A stretch of 64,000 nt of DNA from Cladopsammia gracilis (GCA_022457155.1 JAJGOT010000432.1:310001-374000), one strand, 5' to 3'; shown: positions 43,801 through 55,200, numbered from the stretch's first letter. The notes: generated by a model from the sequence alone, not told the origin. A program made the numbers and translations.

Positions 43801-46800
43801 ATCCACTCCTCGTTCTTCCTGATGTAAAAAGAAAGCAGAGTGCTTTGTTTTGCTGATTTTATGTAAAATTACCTAACCTTGTAGAGTGACCTGGGGTCCA
43901 GAATGACGATCAGTCACGGTCATGCATTCGTCACACAATAGTTAAACGCTTACTGGATAATTTTTTGGGAGGAAGAAAGAATTACGGTTTACAGTAGCAT
44001 TTCATGAGAAAAAAACAACAGTCATTTTGCAGTGCTCATGAAAAGAAGTCGATTCACGGTTCACGGGTATGTAACCAAATCACGTTTCACGAGGAAAAAA
44101 ATAGCCATTTCACAATTCACGGGGAAAAAAAAAAGGCCTTTCACGGATCACGAAAAACCCTTTACCACCCTCATATAAGGGGCCAAAATAGGATTTTTCA
44201 ATCCTGATTTTTGTCATCATTGTTTGCCCCGTAATTCTTCCAATGTTCTATGCCAGTCAGAATGGCAATGGAAATTGGTGTCTGTACATTTAAGCAGGAT
44301 TATTTTAAAACTATATTACACTGTAGTTTGAAGAATGCATGATCGTCAAGGCTGTGCTTTTAGAAAAATCACAGGCTCCCAACTATGAAACCTAGCATGC
44401 CTGGCACTTAAACTTTATGCAATAAGTATGTTCTTCTAGTCACCCAAAGACAAAAGTTAGTAGCCTGAGATTTCTGGGTGCTACTAGAGCACAGCTCTGA
44501 TGTAATAGCCCTAAAATCCATTGTTTATTTGTCTAGATCAATGCGGGAAACACTCTACACTGTCCTGTTTCCAATACGAAAATCTGTGTTACCTTAACGT
44601 TAAATTCATGAGTGTTCGTAATGTACAATCCGTTAACTTCTCTGTTCTAAGTTTCTTGACAAATGACAGTCCAGTTATTGTTCCATTTAGCCGTACACAA
44701 GCAAAATATCAATGAACTATAAGAAAATATGCAGCGCCGAGGTTGGACCTAAACTGGAATGAACCTCAGGGAAATCACATGTCCTAAACACTCGGACAGA
44801 CTCATCCGATTACACAGGAAAACCAATATACAAAACTAGCATTTACACCTGATCATACATGCAAATATTTCATCACTTTTGGTACTCCTATATGTGTATT
44901 TGTCTATAACACCAGAATAATCATTTGACTGTGTTCTATCATCTAGGTGATCCTGAAGTAGGAAAATCCAGCATATTTTTACGGTACACAAAGAATCAGT
45001 TTGACTACAGTTATCTACCCAGCGTGTCAGTGAGCATAGGAAATGTTGTGAAACATGTCAATATTCCTTATGAAACTATAGTGTCTGTGTCATTATGGGA
45101 CCTTCCAGGCCGCGAGGAAATGGACTTAAGAAGAAGTTACTACAAAGATGTGGATGCTGCTATAGGTGAGGATTAAGTCAGTGTACAAGTGTGTGTGTAT
45201 AATATGACTGACACTGACTGTTTGTGTGACAGATGGAGATGAGGGTAACTGAACAGTTAATTTTCTCCTGCCTGCCAAAATACAGTGCAGCTCAGAAACA
45301 AGCGACCACAAAAATGCTCATGAAATGTGTTAGTTAGAAATGTGTTAAATTAATGCGAGTGCATTTAAATCAAGCGCGCTTCAAAAGTGCACTTTTAGCA
45401 GAGCTCATTAGTTTGTATCAGCTAGCTCATTGTTGTCATGTTATTGTTGCCTTTAACGACCTTTAGTGTCAAGACAATGATCTAATTAACAATTTCTGCA
45501 GGTGGTCAAGTGGCGACCCTTAAGGGATTTAAGCAAACATGGCTTATCAGTTCACTAGACTGTTCTCGAACTAATGTTAAAATCAAATCCACGTCTACTT
45601 AAACTTGAATTTATGGATTTAAAAATGTGCATACGTTTTGCGCGTGTGTTGATTGTTTATTTCTTCGCTGCACTATACATATGCAGCTCAAATGTACTGT
45701 GAGATAATGGGTGATGTTTTGTGTGGCATACATAAACCAATCTACCGAAAATAAACTGATTTAAATAGTCAGACAGTGGTTATTTGACACCTTCTGCTGA
45801 ATAAATAAAAGTTTCCTATCCTATCCTAATGGTAGAATGTGCAGTTCCAGAAAATATCCATACTCCCCCCACAGAAGGTTTTTTGTTTAGCACCCCCCAT
45901 CCCCCCAGGAAATTCCAGTTTAGCTTCATACTTTGCTTCTAAAATGTTGGCTTTTAAGACCCCCCTCCCCCTAGGAAATTCCAATGACCTTCCATGGGGT
46001 GGGTATGGATTTTTTCTGGAACTACACAATAAGCTTATAATTTGGTTAATATTTTTCTGCAGTTGTTGTTGATATGGATGATATTGACTCTGTAACTATG
46101 GCGGGTACTTGGAAGCAAGACATTGTCAACAATGCTGTATTCACAGACAGTTCAGGGAATCTAAAGGAGATTACTGCTGATCCTAATAGACTCTTACCCA
46201 TTTTGCTTTTGGGTAACAAGACAGATAAGGTACAGTGTATGCTTACTGCTTAAAGCCCTTTGTTGCGGTAACATGTGTGTGTGTGTGTAGATAGCGACAG
46301 TTTTTAAAATAAGTAGGTACAAAAACACAATGCATGTAGAAGCAATGAAAATTTTGTAGCAGTGAATGCTACATGTAAATGACTGCTACTGTACATGTAA
46401 GTATAAATTTTGTAACTGTGACAACCCATGGGTTAAAATAAAAAATAAAGGTAATCAACGGCTCCTATGAGCAACTCATGAATACAAAACATTTGGACCT
46501 TCCCCCTCCTAGGACGTTTTGCTTCACCAACACCCCTCCCCCTGTATCCAACCCCCCACCCTCCCCTCCTTCAAATGCCATTCCCATGGGTAAGGCAGGT
46601 GACATAGGCTCAATGTTAGCCAACCCTCTCTTTTCTTGACATTAATTTTGCTCTTACTACCCCTTGCAACTAACTCCCCACCCTCCCCTCCCTCTGATGC
46701 TGTCAGTAATTTAGGAAGTAAAATCCTGGTTATTCCCCAAAACTTACATGTATTCAGGGCTCGAAATTAAAAAAAATTCTCAATCACAATTTGCGAGTAA

Positions 46801-49800
46801 TTCCTAAAATTTAGTCGCAAGTTCGAAAAACTAACTACTAGTACCAGAACCGGAAATGAGAAACAAGAAATTTCTGAGAAAGTCTGAAAAAGTACGCCCA
46901 TGATACACTTCTTTGAAACTGCGTTATATAATGGAGCATGAAATCAACGATTAAGTCACGCAACATTCAACATGAATTTCACAGGATTTTTTGGATAAAA
47001 TTACAACTACCAGTTACAAGTAACACACAAGACTGTTGAATATAATTCCTTTATTGGCTAGGCCGTAAAATAGTCGCAAAATCGCGACTAATAGGCAAAT
47101 TTTAGTCGCAAAACGAAATCTTTAGTCACAAATGCGCCTGATACAGGCACGATTTCGAGCCCTGGTATTCTACATGTATATGGAAAGTGAGATGAAATCT
47201 TTCCTGTTTTATTTTGGCATTATAACCTAACTGAAGTTTCCTGCCATCTCCCCTAACAATTTTCCATAAAGTTTAGATCTTTGTTATACTCATACAAGGC
47301 TTGACTTGATTTTTCAGCTCAAATATCAAAAGACTGATGATGAAACAAATGAATTAGAAGAAATGACAAACTTAGAGACAGTGAGAGTGTTGGAGGGTGT
47401 TGCTTTACAACATGGGTTTGTTGGAAGGTGAGCTATATCATTTATTGAAGTTTTTGGATTTTGTTTTGATCCATCACCTACAATGTATCTCATTATTTTG
47501 TGTCTCTAAAGAGCATCTCTGTAGTGAATTTGCTCTGCTTCTGGTTTTCTGTGATAATAGGGTTTTATAGCCCAGGGAGAGGGTAATCAGCCACAAGCAT
47601 AACCTCCAACCTACCTTTCCTTAGATGATAGTGGTATCAGCGTTAAAAGCTCCATCTGCCTGTGTTTCCTCTCCTTGGTGATTTAGTGTCCCACCGACTA
47701 AATTTTCAAGGACTTTTAAACCAGCCATGGCCTCCCTGAAGATGGCTGGTCTTCAGGTATATGGAGTGTGGATATGAACTAAGTATGACTTCATTCACAC
47801 CTGTACTCCTTCCCCCCCCCCCCTCCCCAAGCACACTACCCTGCTACCATTAGTTAAAGTTCAAGGCCTTTGTTTCATTTTCCAGTGTAACTGTGTCAGC
47901 CAAAGAAAGTGACAACAGTGTGCATGCTGCAATTCAGTCCCTCATACGACACTTGCTCCAGCAGAAGATGAAAAAAACCAGGCAGTCCTCGAAAGGAGGA
48001 ATGTTCTCCAAGAATGATGAGATTGATGATAGGAACTTTGTTACCATAAGTCCCTTGGAAGTTTCAGAGAAAAAGGAATTCATACCTCTTATTGTTACAA
48101 AAGTTCCTGAGGTATCGGTCACAGTTGTGTAGTTTGCTATAGATATAGATGCCAAGTTTGTGTATGCATGTGGCATAGGGAGTATGCAGTTGAGTTGAAA
48201 ATTGTTTATAGCCGTACACCAAAAGCATGAAACTTGGTGTTCCTGTGTACAGTGTTAATCATACAGGGCTGTCATTAAACTTTGAGGTTGCCAGCTGCAC
48301 AGCCAACTGATCATGACTCTAAATGGACACCCCTCTATTACAGACACCTTTTTAAGACTGACGCCTAAAGTTGGTCTCTTCTACTTTATCCGAACTCCCA
48401 ATGTCTTTAAGATGGACACCACTGTAAGACAGACAGCTGGTTTTGGTTAGAAAGAAGACAGACAGCTGGTTTTGGTTAGAACTGACAGCATCCATCTTAG
48501 AGAGACCTCTGCCGGACTGTAATGTCCCAGATGCTTATAAAACCTGAAACCAACATGAGAATGAATGTTATGATTTTGAGCCTGAGCTGCAGGCAAGAAT
48601 ATACATGCAGTCATGTAATAAATTGTTAATTTTATACATGTACATATTAATTTTTACAAATACTTTATTTTTCTCCAAAATGCCCTCTCAAGTTTAGCCC
48701 CCTCTCATCTTGTTATTTATGCAAGCAAACAACATCCATTTCTATATCTTTTATCAAGGAAAGTTTGACAACATGAACCTGTACATGACACACAGCAAAA
48801 CCCATCTGTATATTTTACTATTGTAACTGGTCAAAACTTGCTGTGCAACCCTTCAACCCATCTGTTGCAGCTGTGGTATTGTTGATGTTCATTTTAACTT
48901 GTGAATTAGTAAAAAAAAAAAAGATAACTTTCAAAATTGTACCCAAAACTGAGGTCAGAAAGACTTTCTGAATACTTAACCGTTGGCCTTATTGCCCAGG
49001 GCACAAACAAGTTTGATGTGCAGTACATGTACTGTACAGTGAAACTCTTTCATGTACTAACAATCTTGTGATTTTGTCTTTCTAGTTTGATGTGTTCTTT
49101 GTGGAGTGTAACACACCCATTGAAACAGTGCAGAACACAAGTACGGGACTATTGGATGCCATGACTAATTTTAAAAGGGCTTGCAGTATAGCAGGGGTAA
49201 CTGGAAGTGCAAAAGCGTCTCTTGAAGAGTGCATTGATGGATTAAGACAGCTTATAAGAACAGATGACGATGAAGATGGACTTGAGGTTTTACTTTATTG
49301 ATTTTTGTTTGAAGCTTTATTATTAGCAGCAATAAAGGGGGAGGGGGGCGTAAGGGTTTGCGGTGATGCGGTTTTCCGTTATTTTTTATGCGGTTTTGCG
49401 GTAATTTTAATTTTAACCCGCGGTATTGCGGTTTTACAAAACTACGCGGTTTGCGGTTTTCATGTAGTTTGATGAATTTCGATGCGGTTTTGCGGTTTTC
49501 GGACCCCCCTTACGCCCCCCTCAAGGGGGTGTCTAGAAAACGACGACCGAGAAAACGAAGACCTGTACGACCCATAAAATGACGACCTAGAAAACAACGA
49601 CCTGGAAAGCAACGACCTACAAAACGATGACCAAGAAAACGAAGCTTTCTTCATATTTACTCTTAATACTAAATTCTGACCAATACATTTTAGTGATGAA
49701 TGAACTAATGAGTTTTTGCATCTGTAATTTATGCGGATGAGCCCCAAAACTTGTGTTGAAAACATGTCGCTGGAAATGGTAATTCATACTATGATAAAAT

Positions 49801-52800
49801 ACAATTTTTAGCCAATCATGGCGCTCGCATAATTCTAACTGTGATAAATAACGCGAGCGGAGGGCATTGTTGCTTTTATTAGCTTAGTTATACGATGATA
49901 ATATAAAAAAAAAATGATAGGGTTATCACAAGAGTAATGTAGCTATAGACAAAAGTTTCATTTACTCAGTGACACGGTAAACACGAACATTTCATTTGCT
50001 CATCAGTGGCACTAAAAAACACTTTCCTGCCGGTTAACATACAATAAAATAAAAATAAACCTTACCGTTATTCTACACAAACATCAACTTCTCCTTTTCA
50101 CTGCCATTTTTCCACACTGGTTGGTTTTCGGCTATTTTGCAGTTAAGCTTTACTAACAAAACTTCTATGCTAGAATTCATACAGTTGTCTTACTCATGCT
50201 TGCTACGACGTTACAATTTTTTAAACTAAAATACAATTTCACCTGTTTTGGCCAGTAACATGGCGGCAAGCAACTGAACCGGCTATGGATGATAATGAGT
50301 AAAAAATGCTAAATGTTAAATTCAATGGTATAAACCTAACCCAGCCCTTGGTATTTGAGCTTTAATTTGGCTTTACCGGCTAAGAGTGCTTAGTGTTGCC
50401 CAGTTCACTAAGTTTTTAAACGAAATTCCTCGACCTTGTTTACTTAGTTGCGATGTACATGAGACGATGTGACACGATGTTTGTGTTCATTAGCAGTCAA
50501 CATAAGTGTTATATGTGCTTCCTTTAGGTTTACCCTTACTTCATCGGGTATTTCTAAATATTCTAAATATTTTCTGTTGAAGTAAGGAAATCTGCTCAAA
50601 ATGCAATTTCGCCCCTGATGCAATTATAATACTTCGTTGTATACTTTGCTAAAGGAAGTTTATTTGCTGCATTATTTGGATCCGGATATAGCCATTTCCC
50701 TTCATGCGATAACACTAAATTGAAGGTTACGATTATAGTACGACGAGGTTCCTCAGAGAGAAAACAGGCTGTAAAGCTTGGTTCCCACTAGCGACGTAAG
50801 CTGAATCGGAATCGTAAGAACCTTACGATCTCGCGGAAATCAAAACGACGTAAGCGGATAGTAAGCGATGGAAGCAGAAGCAGAATCGAAAGAAAAAGGA
50901 AACCTTCTGATCCTTCCGATTCCGATTCCGTCGAGCTTCCGATTCCGATTGCGACCCCGTTTTTTAATTTACACTAGAACGTAAAGGCCTATTTACACGC
51001 CGCGATCTGTCGTGCCGATTTGTCGGCCCCGAGAAATCGTGAAGCAAATCGGCGCGTGTAAATGGCGACCCGATGCGCGCGCGATTTCAGTCCGACATGT
51101 CGGCCGATTCGGAAAAAATCTGTGATCGCCTCACAGATTTTCGCGTGTCGTGCCCGATTTTAAGAACGAAAACGCAATCTGGACAAGAAATCACGCAAAA
51201 CAAATTATATCTGCAGTATTTAAACTAATAAGGATCCTTACGCTTCTGACTCCGACTCCGCTTCCGATTACGTCGCTAGTGGGAACGAGCTCTAAGAGGT
51301 CGGTCGTTGTGATGCATATTCCTGAACGGATAAGTGACGCTCTGGGTCTGGAACACGATGCACTTTTTTTTTTGTTTGACCATGGCTTTGTCTCCAGGAG
51401 TTTCGATTGGCTCCACCTTTTTTGCCTGGAGCTACATTCTCCGGAACAACAAGGCCACTTTTGGAGGGCTTCGGGCGTCGTGATGAATTTTAAAAGTGCT
51501 CGATGTGCAGCTTTAGCAGTCGTTGTGAGTTCCCTGTAACGCATAGGCTGTGCTTGCATAACATGAGGGTGGTAAAGGGTTTTTCCGTGATCCGTGAAAG
51601 GGCTTTTTTTTCCGTGAATTGTGAAATGGATATTTTTTTTTCTCGTGAAACGTGATTTGGTTACATACCCGTAAACCGTGAATCGACTTTTTTCATGAGC
51701 ACTGCAAAATGACTGTTGTTTATTTTTTTTCTCGTGAAATGCTACTGTAAACCGTGATTCTTTCTTCCTCCCAAAAAAATTATCCAGTAAGCGTTTAACT
51801 ACGCCGGTGGTAAATTGCGTGACGAATGCATGACCGTGACTGATCGTCATACTGGACCCCAGGTCACTCTACAAGGTTAGGTAATTTTACACAGCATCAG
51901 CAAAACAAAGAACTCGGCTTTCTTTTTACATCAGGAAGAACGATTAGTGGACTGTCGGTGAAGACAACAAACAAAGCTGTACTTTGGATGTAATTTAATT
52001 AGCAAAAAGTAAGGAATGTTTTTTTTTTCCGTGAAATGGCCATTTTATTCTCCGTGAAACGTGAAATGACAATTTTATTTTTCGTGAAACGTAATCTAGC
52101 CCCCCCCCCCCCCCCCCCCCTTTTCCACCCTCTAACATGCTTAATTTGTAACAAGGGCAGTTTGTTAAACAACTTGGTATTGCAGCCAAAGACTGAATTC
52201 TGCCAGTTTTACAAGTTTTAATAAATCTAATGGTATCTAACATGTAAAAATATTAATGTTCTAGATCTAAAAGATATGTTACAGTGTGTTTGATTTTTCA
52301 TATATGTACACAGAAGAGCTTTTCGATGGGGGGATTACCTTTAATCACCTCACAGTAATATTTCATCTTCTCCCTGTCCAGGCGCATGAGGATGGTGGCT
52401 ACATAAAACTGGCGGTCAAGGATGAGTGTAAAGAGCGTGTCCCTGGTCCTGTTCAGAGAGTACTTAAATCATTTCACACTGAGGTGAGAGAGTCCAACCC
52501 ACGCACATTTTATCGGTACTTACAAATATACCACTCCCCATCACACCTTACATGTAAACTAGAAGTAACCTTCCTGGAACATGTACAAAATTGTTAATAG
52601 AAGATTTTTGCTCATTGTATATTATGCTACTTGCATGTACAACTAGTTGAAAAATTGTTGAGGTTTCAAAGCAACCCAGGAATTCAGAGGAGGAAGGAAA
52701 AAAAAGCTGTTATTTTGAGAAATGTAGTGTAGTTCTACCTTTTAAGTCTGTCGGCGAAATCCTATGGTGTGACCATTCAAATGAAGCCTCTTCAGCAGTA

Positions 52801-53472
52801 CTTTTGCATGGTACCATTTGTTCTAACTTTTGAGTCTGTTGACGAAATCCTATGGTGTGACCATTCAAATGAAACCTCTTCAGCAGTACTTTTGCATGGT
52901 ACCATTTGTTCTAACTTGTGAGTCTGTTCATGAAATCCTATGGTGTGACCATTCAAATGAAACCTCTTCGGCAGTACTTTTGCATGGTACCATTTGTTCT
53001 AACTTTTAAGTCTGTGGATGAAATCCTATGGTGTGACCATTCAAATCAAACCTGTTCAGCAGTACTTTTGCATGGTACCATTTGTTTTCCATTATTTTAC
53101 AAATGAAATTTGGAATTTTTCGTGAATTTCGGTGTTCGGCACTCTTGGGAGTTAAAGGGTTAATGTAATTCTGAAAAGACTACTTCATTTCTTGTTTCCT
53201 GGTAGGTTGGTGGTGCTTCTAAGAAGGTTCTAACTCAGTCACCTGGTGCGCTTAACAAACTTCGGGAAAATGAAGACAAAATAAATGAGTTGAAAGTGAC
53301 AGCTTTTGACCGAGCAGTGGCTCGAGGAATGAGTCAAAGACGAGCAAAGGCGGCTGTTATCAACATCGATGCAAACTGTACGAGGATAGGAGAAGCTGTG
53401 GCCACCGCCATGGAAACTATGACAGCGGTGGATAATGACTATAAGAGAATCAAAGCGGCGATGCTGTGGTGA
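40882..53472 (+). CDS. Atypical Rab-like small GTPase with N-terminal lipidation motif and long C-terminal extension
   Basis: Nine exons: 40882-40909, 40982-41029, 44947-45165, 46063-46229, 47318-47427, 47886-48111, 49086-49286, 52382-52483, 53206-53472; phases are consistent and give 455 aa. G1 is GDPEVGKS (26-33), G3 is WDLPGREE (76-83), G4 is NKTD (150-153), G5 is SAK (195-197). The surrounding layout (RSYYKDVDAAIVVVD, WKQDI) resembles the Rab32/38 group. The usual switch II Gln is Arg81, so GTP hydrolysis is probably altered. The N terminus MGAAGSCKN fits N-myristoylation at Gly2 with a palmitoylatable Cys7. The C terminus ends IKAAMLW with no prenylation cysteine. Residues 216-455 are an unrecognised extension with an acidic patch near 325-338 and a helical last exon. 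The donor of exon 7 (GTTTTA) is weak. Likely a membrane-anchored trafficking or signalling GTPase. Confidence 0.87.
42545..43755. mobile_element. Secondary insertion in E1
   Basis: The uninterrupted E1 copy reads GCTAATTAAATTACATCC (reverse strand of about 51988-52005); here GCTAATTAA and TTAATTACATCC are separated by 1211 bases, so the target duplication is TTAA. The insert carries a run of 26 G (42913-42938), A- and T-rich patches at 42950-43140 that partly fold back, and ends in a hairpin GACTCGTCGAAGCGACGAGCC. No coding frame. Confidence 0.65.
42913..42938. repeat. Poly-G tract, 26 G
   Basis: An uninterrupted G run. Similar runs lie at 4265-4281, 42176-42190, 57876-57893, and poly-C at 52101-52120 and 58110-58127; most are inside foldback elements. 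G-quadruplex formation is possible; exact lengths may be assembly-sensitive. Confidence 0.85.
45715..45836 (+). mobile_element. Retroelement 3' end with (TATCC)n tail
   Basis: ...GACAGTGGTTATTTGACACC...GCTGAATAAATAAAAGTTTCCTATCCTATCC. An AATAAA signal followed by a short pentanucleotide repeat, in intron 3 of the GTPase gene. Confidence 0.45.
45843..46023. mobile_element. 181-bp MITE in GTPase intron 3
   Basis: AGTTCCAGAAAATATCCATAC at the left is mirrored by GTATGGATTTTTTCTGGAACT at the right, with C- and G-rich inner arms. It ends 40 bases before exon 4, close to the branch-point region. Confidence 0.8.
46755..47164. mobile_element. 410-bp hAT-type MITE in GTPase intron 4
   Basis: CAGGGCTCGAAATT and its inverted counterpart ATTTCGAGCCCTG form the ends (CAGGG is a frequent hAT terminus). 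Inner TAGTCGCAAAA/TTTAGTCGC words are repeated. No exact 8-bp target duplication could be fixed. Confidence 0.75.
49341..49522. mobile_element. 182-bp MITE in GTPase intron 7
   Basis: GAGGGGGGCGTAAGGG and CCCTTACGCCCCCCTC are exact inverted ends; the interior repeats GCGGTTTTGCGGT. It lies 55 bases after the weak exon 7 donor. Confidence 0.85.
49535..49645. repeat. Short tandem array of ACGACC(T/G)AGAAAACGA units
   Basis: About six imperfect 20- to 21-bp units directly after the MITE. Non-coding. From 49650 to 50770 the intron shows nothing specific. Confidence 0.75.
50773..51292. mobile_element. MITE with a second palindromic repeat nested inside
   Basis: AAGCTTGGTTCCCACTAGCGACGTAAGC (from 50774) is mirrored by a right end ...TTACGTCGCTAGTGGGAACGAGCT. 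Inside, about 50985-51185 is a different, GC-richer repeat (TTTACACGCCGCGATC, GTCGGCC, CGCGTGTAAA) with its own inverted words, flanked by TTACACTAGAACGTAA-like host-element sequence. Confidence 0.75.
51566..52131. mobile_element. hAT-like MITE E1, uninterrupted copy
   Basis: Ends AGGGTGGT and (right) CCACCCT with flanks ATAACATG / CTAACATG, seven of eight bases equal. In opposite orientation it matches the two outer parts of 42413-44171, which defines the empty site there. Contains a poly-C tract at 52101-52120. It lies in intron 7 of the GTPase gene. Confidence 0.85.
52744..53095. repeat. 88-bp minisatellite, four units, in GTPase intron 8
   Basis: Units begin at 52744, 52832, 52920 and 53008, each AGTCTGTNNAYGAAATCCTA...GGTACCATTTGTT, with few differences. 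The array occupies half of the 722-base intron. Confidence 0.95.
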
Positions 53473-54200
53473 CCTTATTTTTATTGCATGAAGAGGAGGA
53501 GTCATCACGGTGTTTTCAGTTGAGTGTCGTAAAACCAAACCAAAATAATTACTCCGGCCAATCACAGCAGACGCGGACAATCCAATAAACCAATCAGGAC
53601 TCAGAGCAAATACATGTAGCCGGCCACAAGCGCGGGAAAACGCGTGCGAGCAAGTGACGATTGGTTTTGGTTTTACTTCTGATTGGTTGAGAAAGTAGCG
53701 CGAGATTTTTTAGCCAATCACAAAGCTTAGAAATAATATTCTTAGTTGACAAAACACGTGCACGCCGGGGCAGATTTTTGGGCTAAAAAATAGCTTTCGG
53801 CTCCAAAATTTCTTTGGTAGCTTTGAGAAACACACCACGCCACAACAGACTTTTAATCAATTTCTTTCTCGACAACTGCCCTTAAATTCAGATTGCATTT
53901 TTGATTATCACCGCGGCAACAAAATGAGTGATTATGCGTTTTTTGCGTCGCATTTTATCTATCACTTGTTCGCTGAAATTTTGATATAAAACATTCAGTG
54001 TGTATCTATGGAACGACGCACAGTTCAGGTTCTGTCAAAAGTGTTAACAAAAATCTTTTTTCACCAACATTCTCTGTCAAGAATGCTTTTGGTTTCAAAT
54101 AAATTTTTTAAATGCAACGGGAAAGTTTTTTTAAATACTAGACTGTGTGTTACAATTCTGGAATAATCTTGCTCGTGATTTAAAGTCATCCGGTTACTCT
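53473..54200. other. 3' flank of the GTPase gene
   Basis: An AATAAA at 53584-53589 is a candidate polyadenylation signal. Beyond it are words found also at 38450-38640 (TTGGTTTTACTTCTGATTGG, inverted there), i.e. a dispersed repeat. No gene. Confidence 0.5.
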
Positions 54201-54362
54201 GAATTGTAGTCCACTCAAAAATTTGTTTTTGTCAGCTGAGTTGATAAGGTAAATTTGTCACCGTAACAAGATTCAAAAGCTGATGTTTCGAGTGCTGTCC
54301 CTTTCTATAGTTCATCGCTCTGACGAAGGGCAGCGCTTGAAACATCAGCTTCTGAATCTCTT
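54200..54362. repeat. PLE terminal-repeat remnant
   Basis: The sequence around the hammerhead (GATTCAAAAGCTGATGTTTCGAG...CTCTGACGAAGGGCAGCG...CATCAGCTTCTGAATCTC) is partly self-complementary, with TTTGGATTC-type arms. No protein-coding part was recognised next to it. Confidence 0.5.
54310..54358 (+). ncRNA. Hammerhead ribozyme motif in a PLE remnant
   Basis: CTGACGA (54320-54326), a short stem II (GGGC with GCTT), GAAA (54339-54342), CATC (54343-54346). Stem I forms from GCT before the motif and AGC after it, then after a small internal loop from GTTCA and TGAAT. The spacing of GAAA and the UH triplet is the same as in the PLE motif at 11851-11892. Weak G-U pairs in stem II suggest a decayed copy. 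Confidence 0.55.
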
Positions 54363-54366
54363 TACC

Positions 54367-54455
54367 AATAGACCATTTCCGAGTTGCCTGTAGCCTCTCT
54401 ATCAAAGCGAGGCTAGGTGCGAAACCTTACAGGCAACTCGGAAATGGCCTATTAT
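54367..54455. mobile_element. 89-bp palindromic MITE
   Basis: AATAGACCATTTCCGAGTTGC is mirrored by GCAACTCGGAAATGGCCTATT. It abuts the PLE remnant. Confidence 0.8.
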
Positions 54456-54837
54456 TTTCGTGTTTCACTCCCCACCGACGCAACACCACGAGTTTCTTTA
54501 GAAACTAACCCCTTTATTCATTTGTAGGCCACTCAGTCCAGTTACCATTGCAAACTTTGTAAATACGTAGGTAATGAAACGTCACTATACATGTAGGCAG
54601 CATACTTTATATACATACCTGTGCTGTAAATACTGTATAATTCTATTGAAAGACCTGTCTTGAAGTTTTATTTAAAGCAAAGTATTTTTATTTTTGATGC
54701 TCAGACCGTTTGTAAGTTAAACAGTGTTGTAAATAAAATAACATTTGAATAAACTCTGCTTCGCTTTGCTGCTTGACCCCTCCGTTTCTCAAGAAAGCGG
54801 AGAAATCCGGACGGGAAAACATTGCTTAATAGAGAGC

Positions 54838-55018
54838 TTAAGCAACCACGACGGCGACGGCAGCGAGAACGGTACAAAACAATAGGTTTAATGAGTAAAA
54901 ACAAGCCTCTGCACGTGCGTTTTACATTTTGGTACATTTCTTTGCCGTTCCCTGCAAAACAACAACGTCAAATATTCATATTATAGGTTTTGTGGAGATC
55001 GTGAACACACGACGGTTA
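54838..55018. repeat. Dispersed repeat R1, second copy
   Basis: Matches 9031-9210 in the same orientation (CTTAAGCAACCACGACGGCG, CTGCACGTGCGTTTTACATT, GCAAAACAACAACGTCAAAT). Confidence 0.8.
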
Positions 55019-55069
55019 ATTTCCCCTTCTCCATTTGAACTGGAAAGCCGTACCTTCAAATTCAGCTCC

Positions 55070-55200
55070 AGGTCGATATATCGGTTGATAGTCGGTCGAT
55101 ACTTGACCGGGTTATCGTTCAATAATCAGTCAACATCGATCGATAGTCGGAAGATAGTCGATCGATATATCGGTCGAGCCGATAATAGGTCGAGTTGTTT
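55070..55200. repeat. CGATATAT/GGTCGATAG-rich repeat, left member
   Basis: Clusters of TCGATATATCGGT and AGTCGGTCGATA. A related, inverted cluster of CGACCGACT words lies at 57140-57275, so the two may be ends or subterminal arrays of one element of about 2.2 kb; no exact TIR or target duplication was found. Confidence 0.5.

Larger units (their letters stand above)
42413..44171. mobile_element. hAT-like MITE E1, interrupted by a 1.2-kb insertion
   Basis: Ends AGGGTGGT.../...ACCACCCT with an 8-bp flank TATATAAG / CATATAAG. The outer parts (42413-42544 and 43756-44171) together match the uninterrupted element at 51566-52131 in the opposite orientation. Internal direct repeats of TTCACG-type words (GTGAAA on the other strand). 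Confidence 0.8.
41030..44946. other. GTPase intron 2
   Basis: A 3.9-kb intron splitting the P-loop codon. 41032-42400 is AT-rich with no coding sequence apart from a G tract at 42176-42190. 42413-44171 is an interrupted transposon (separate entry). 44180-44940 shows nothing specific. Confidence 0.7.

Noticed and set aside
51191..51850. 219-codon minus-strand frame
   Set aside because: It spans the ends of two unrelated MITEs and has no domain; chance frame in repeat sequence.
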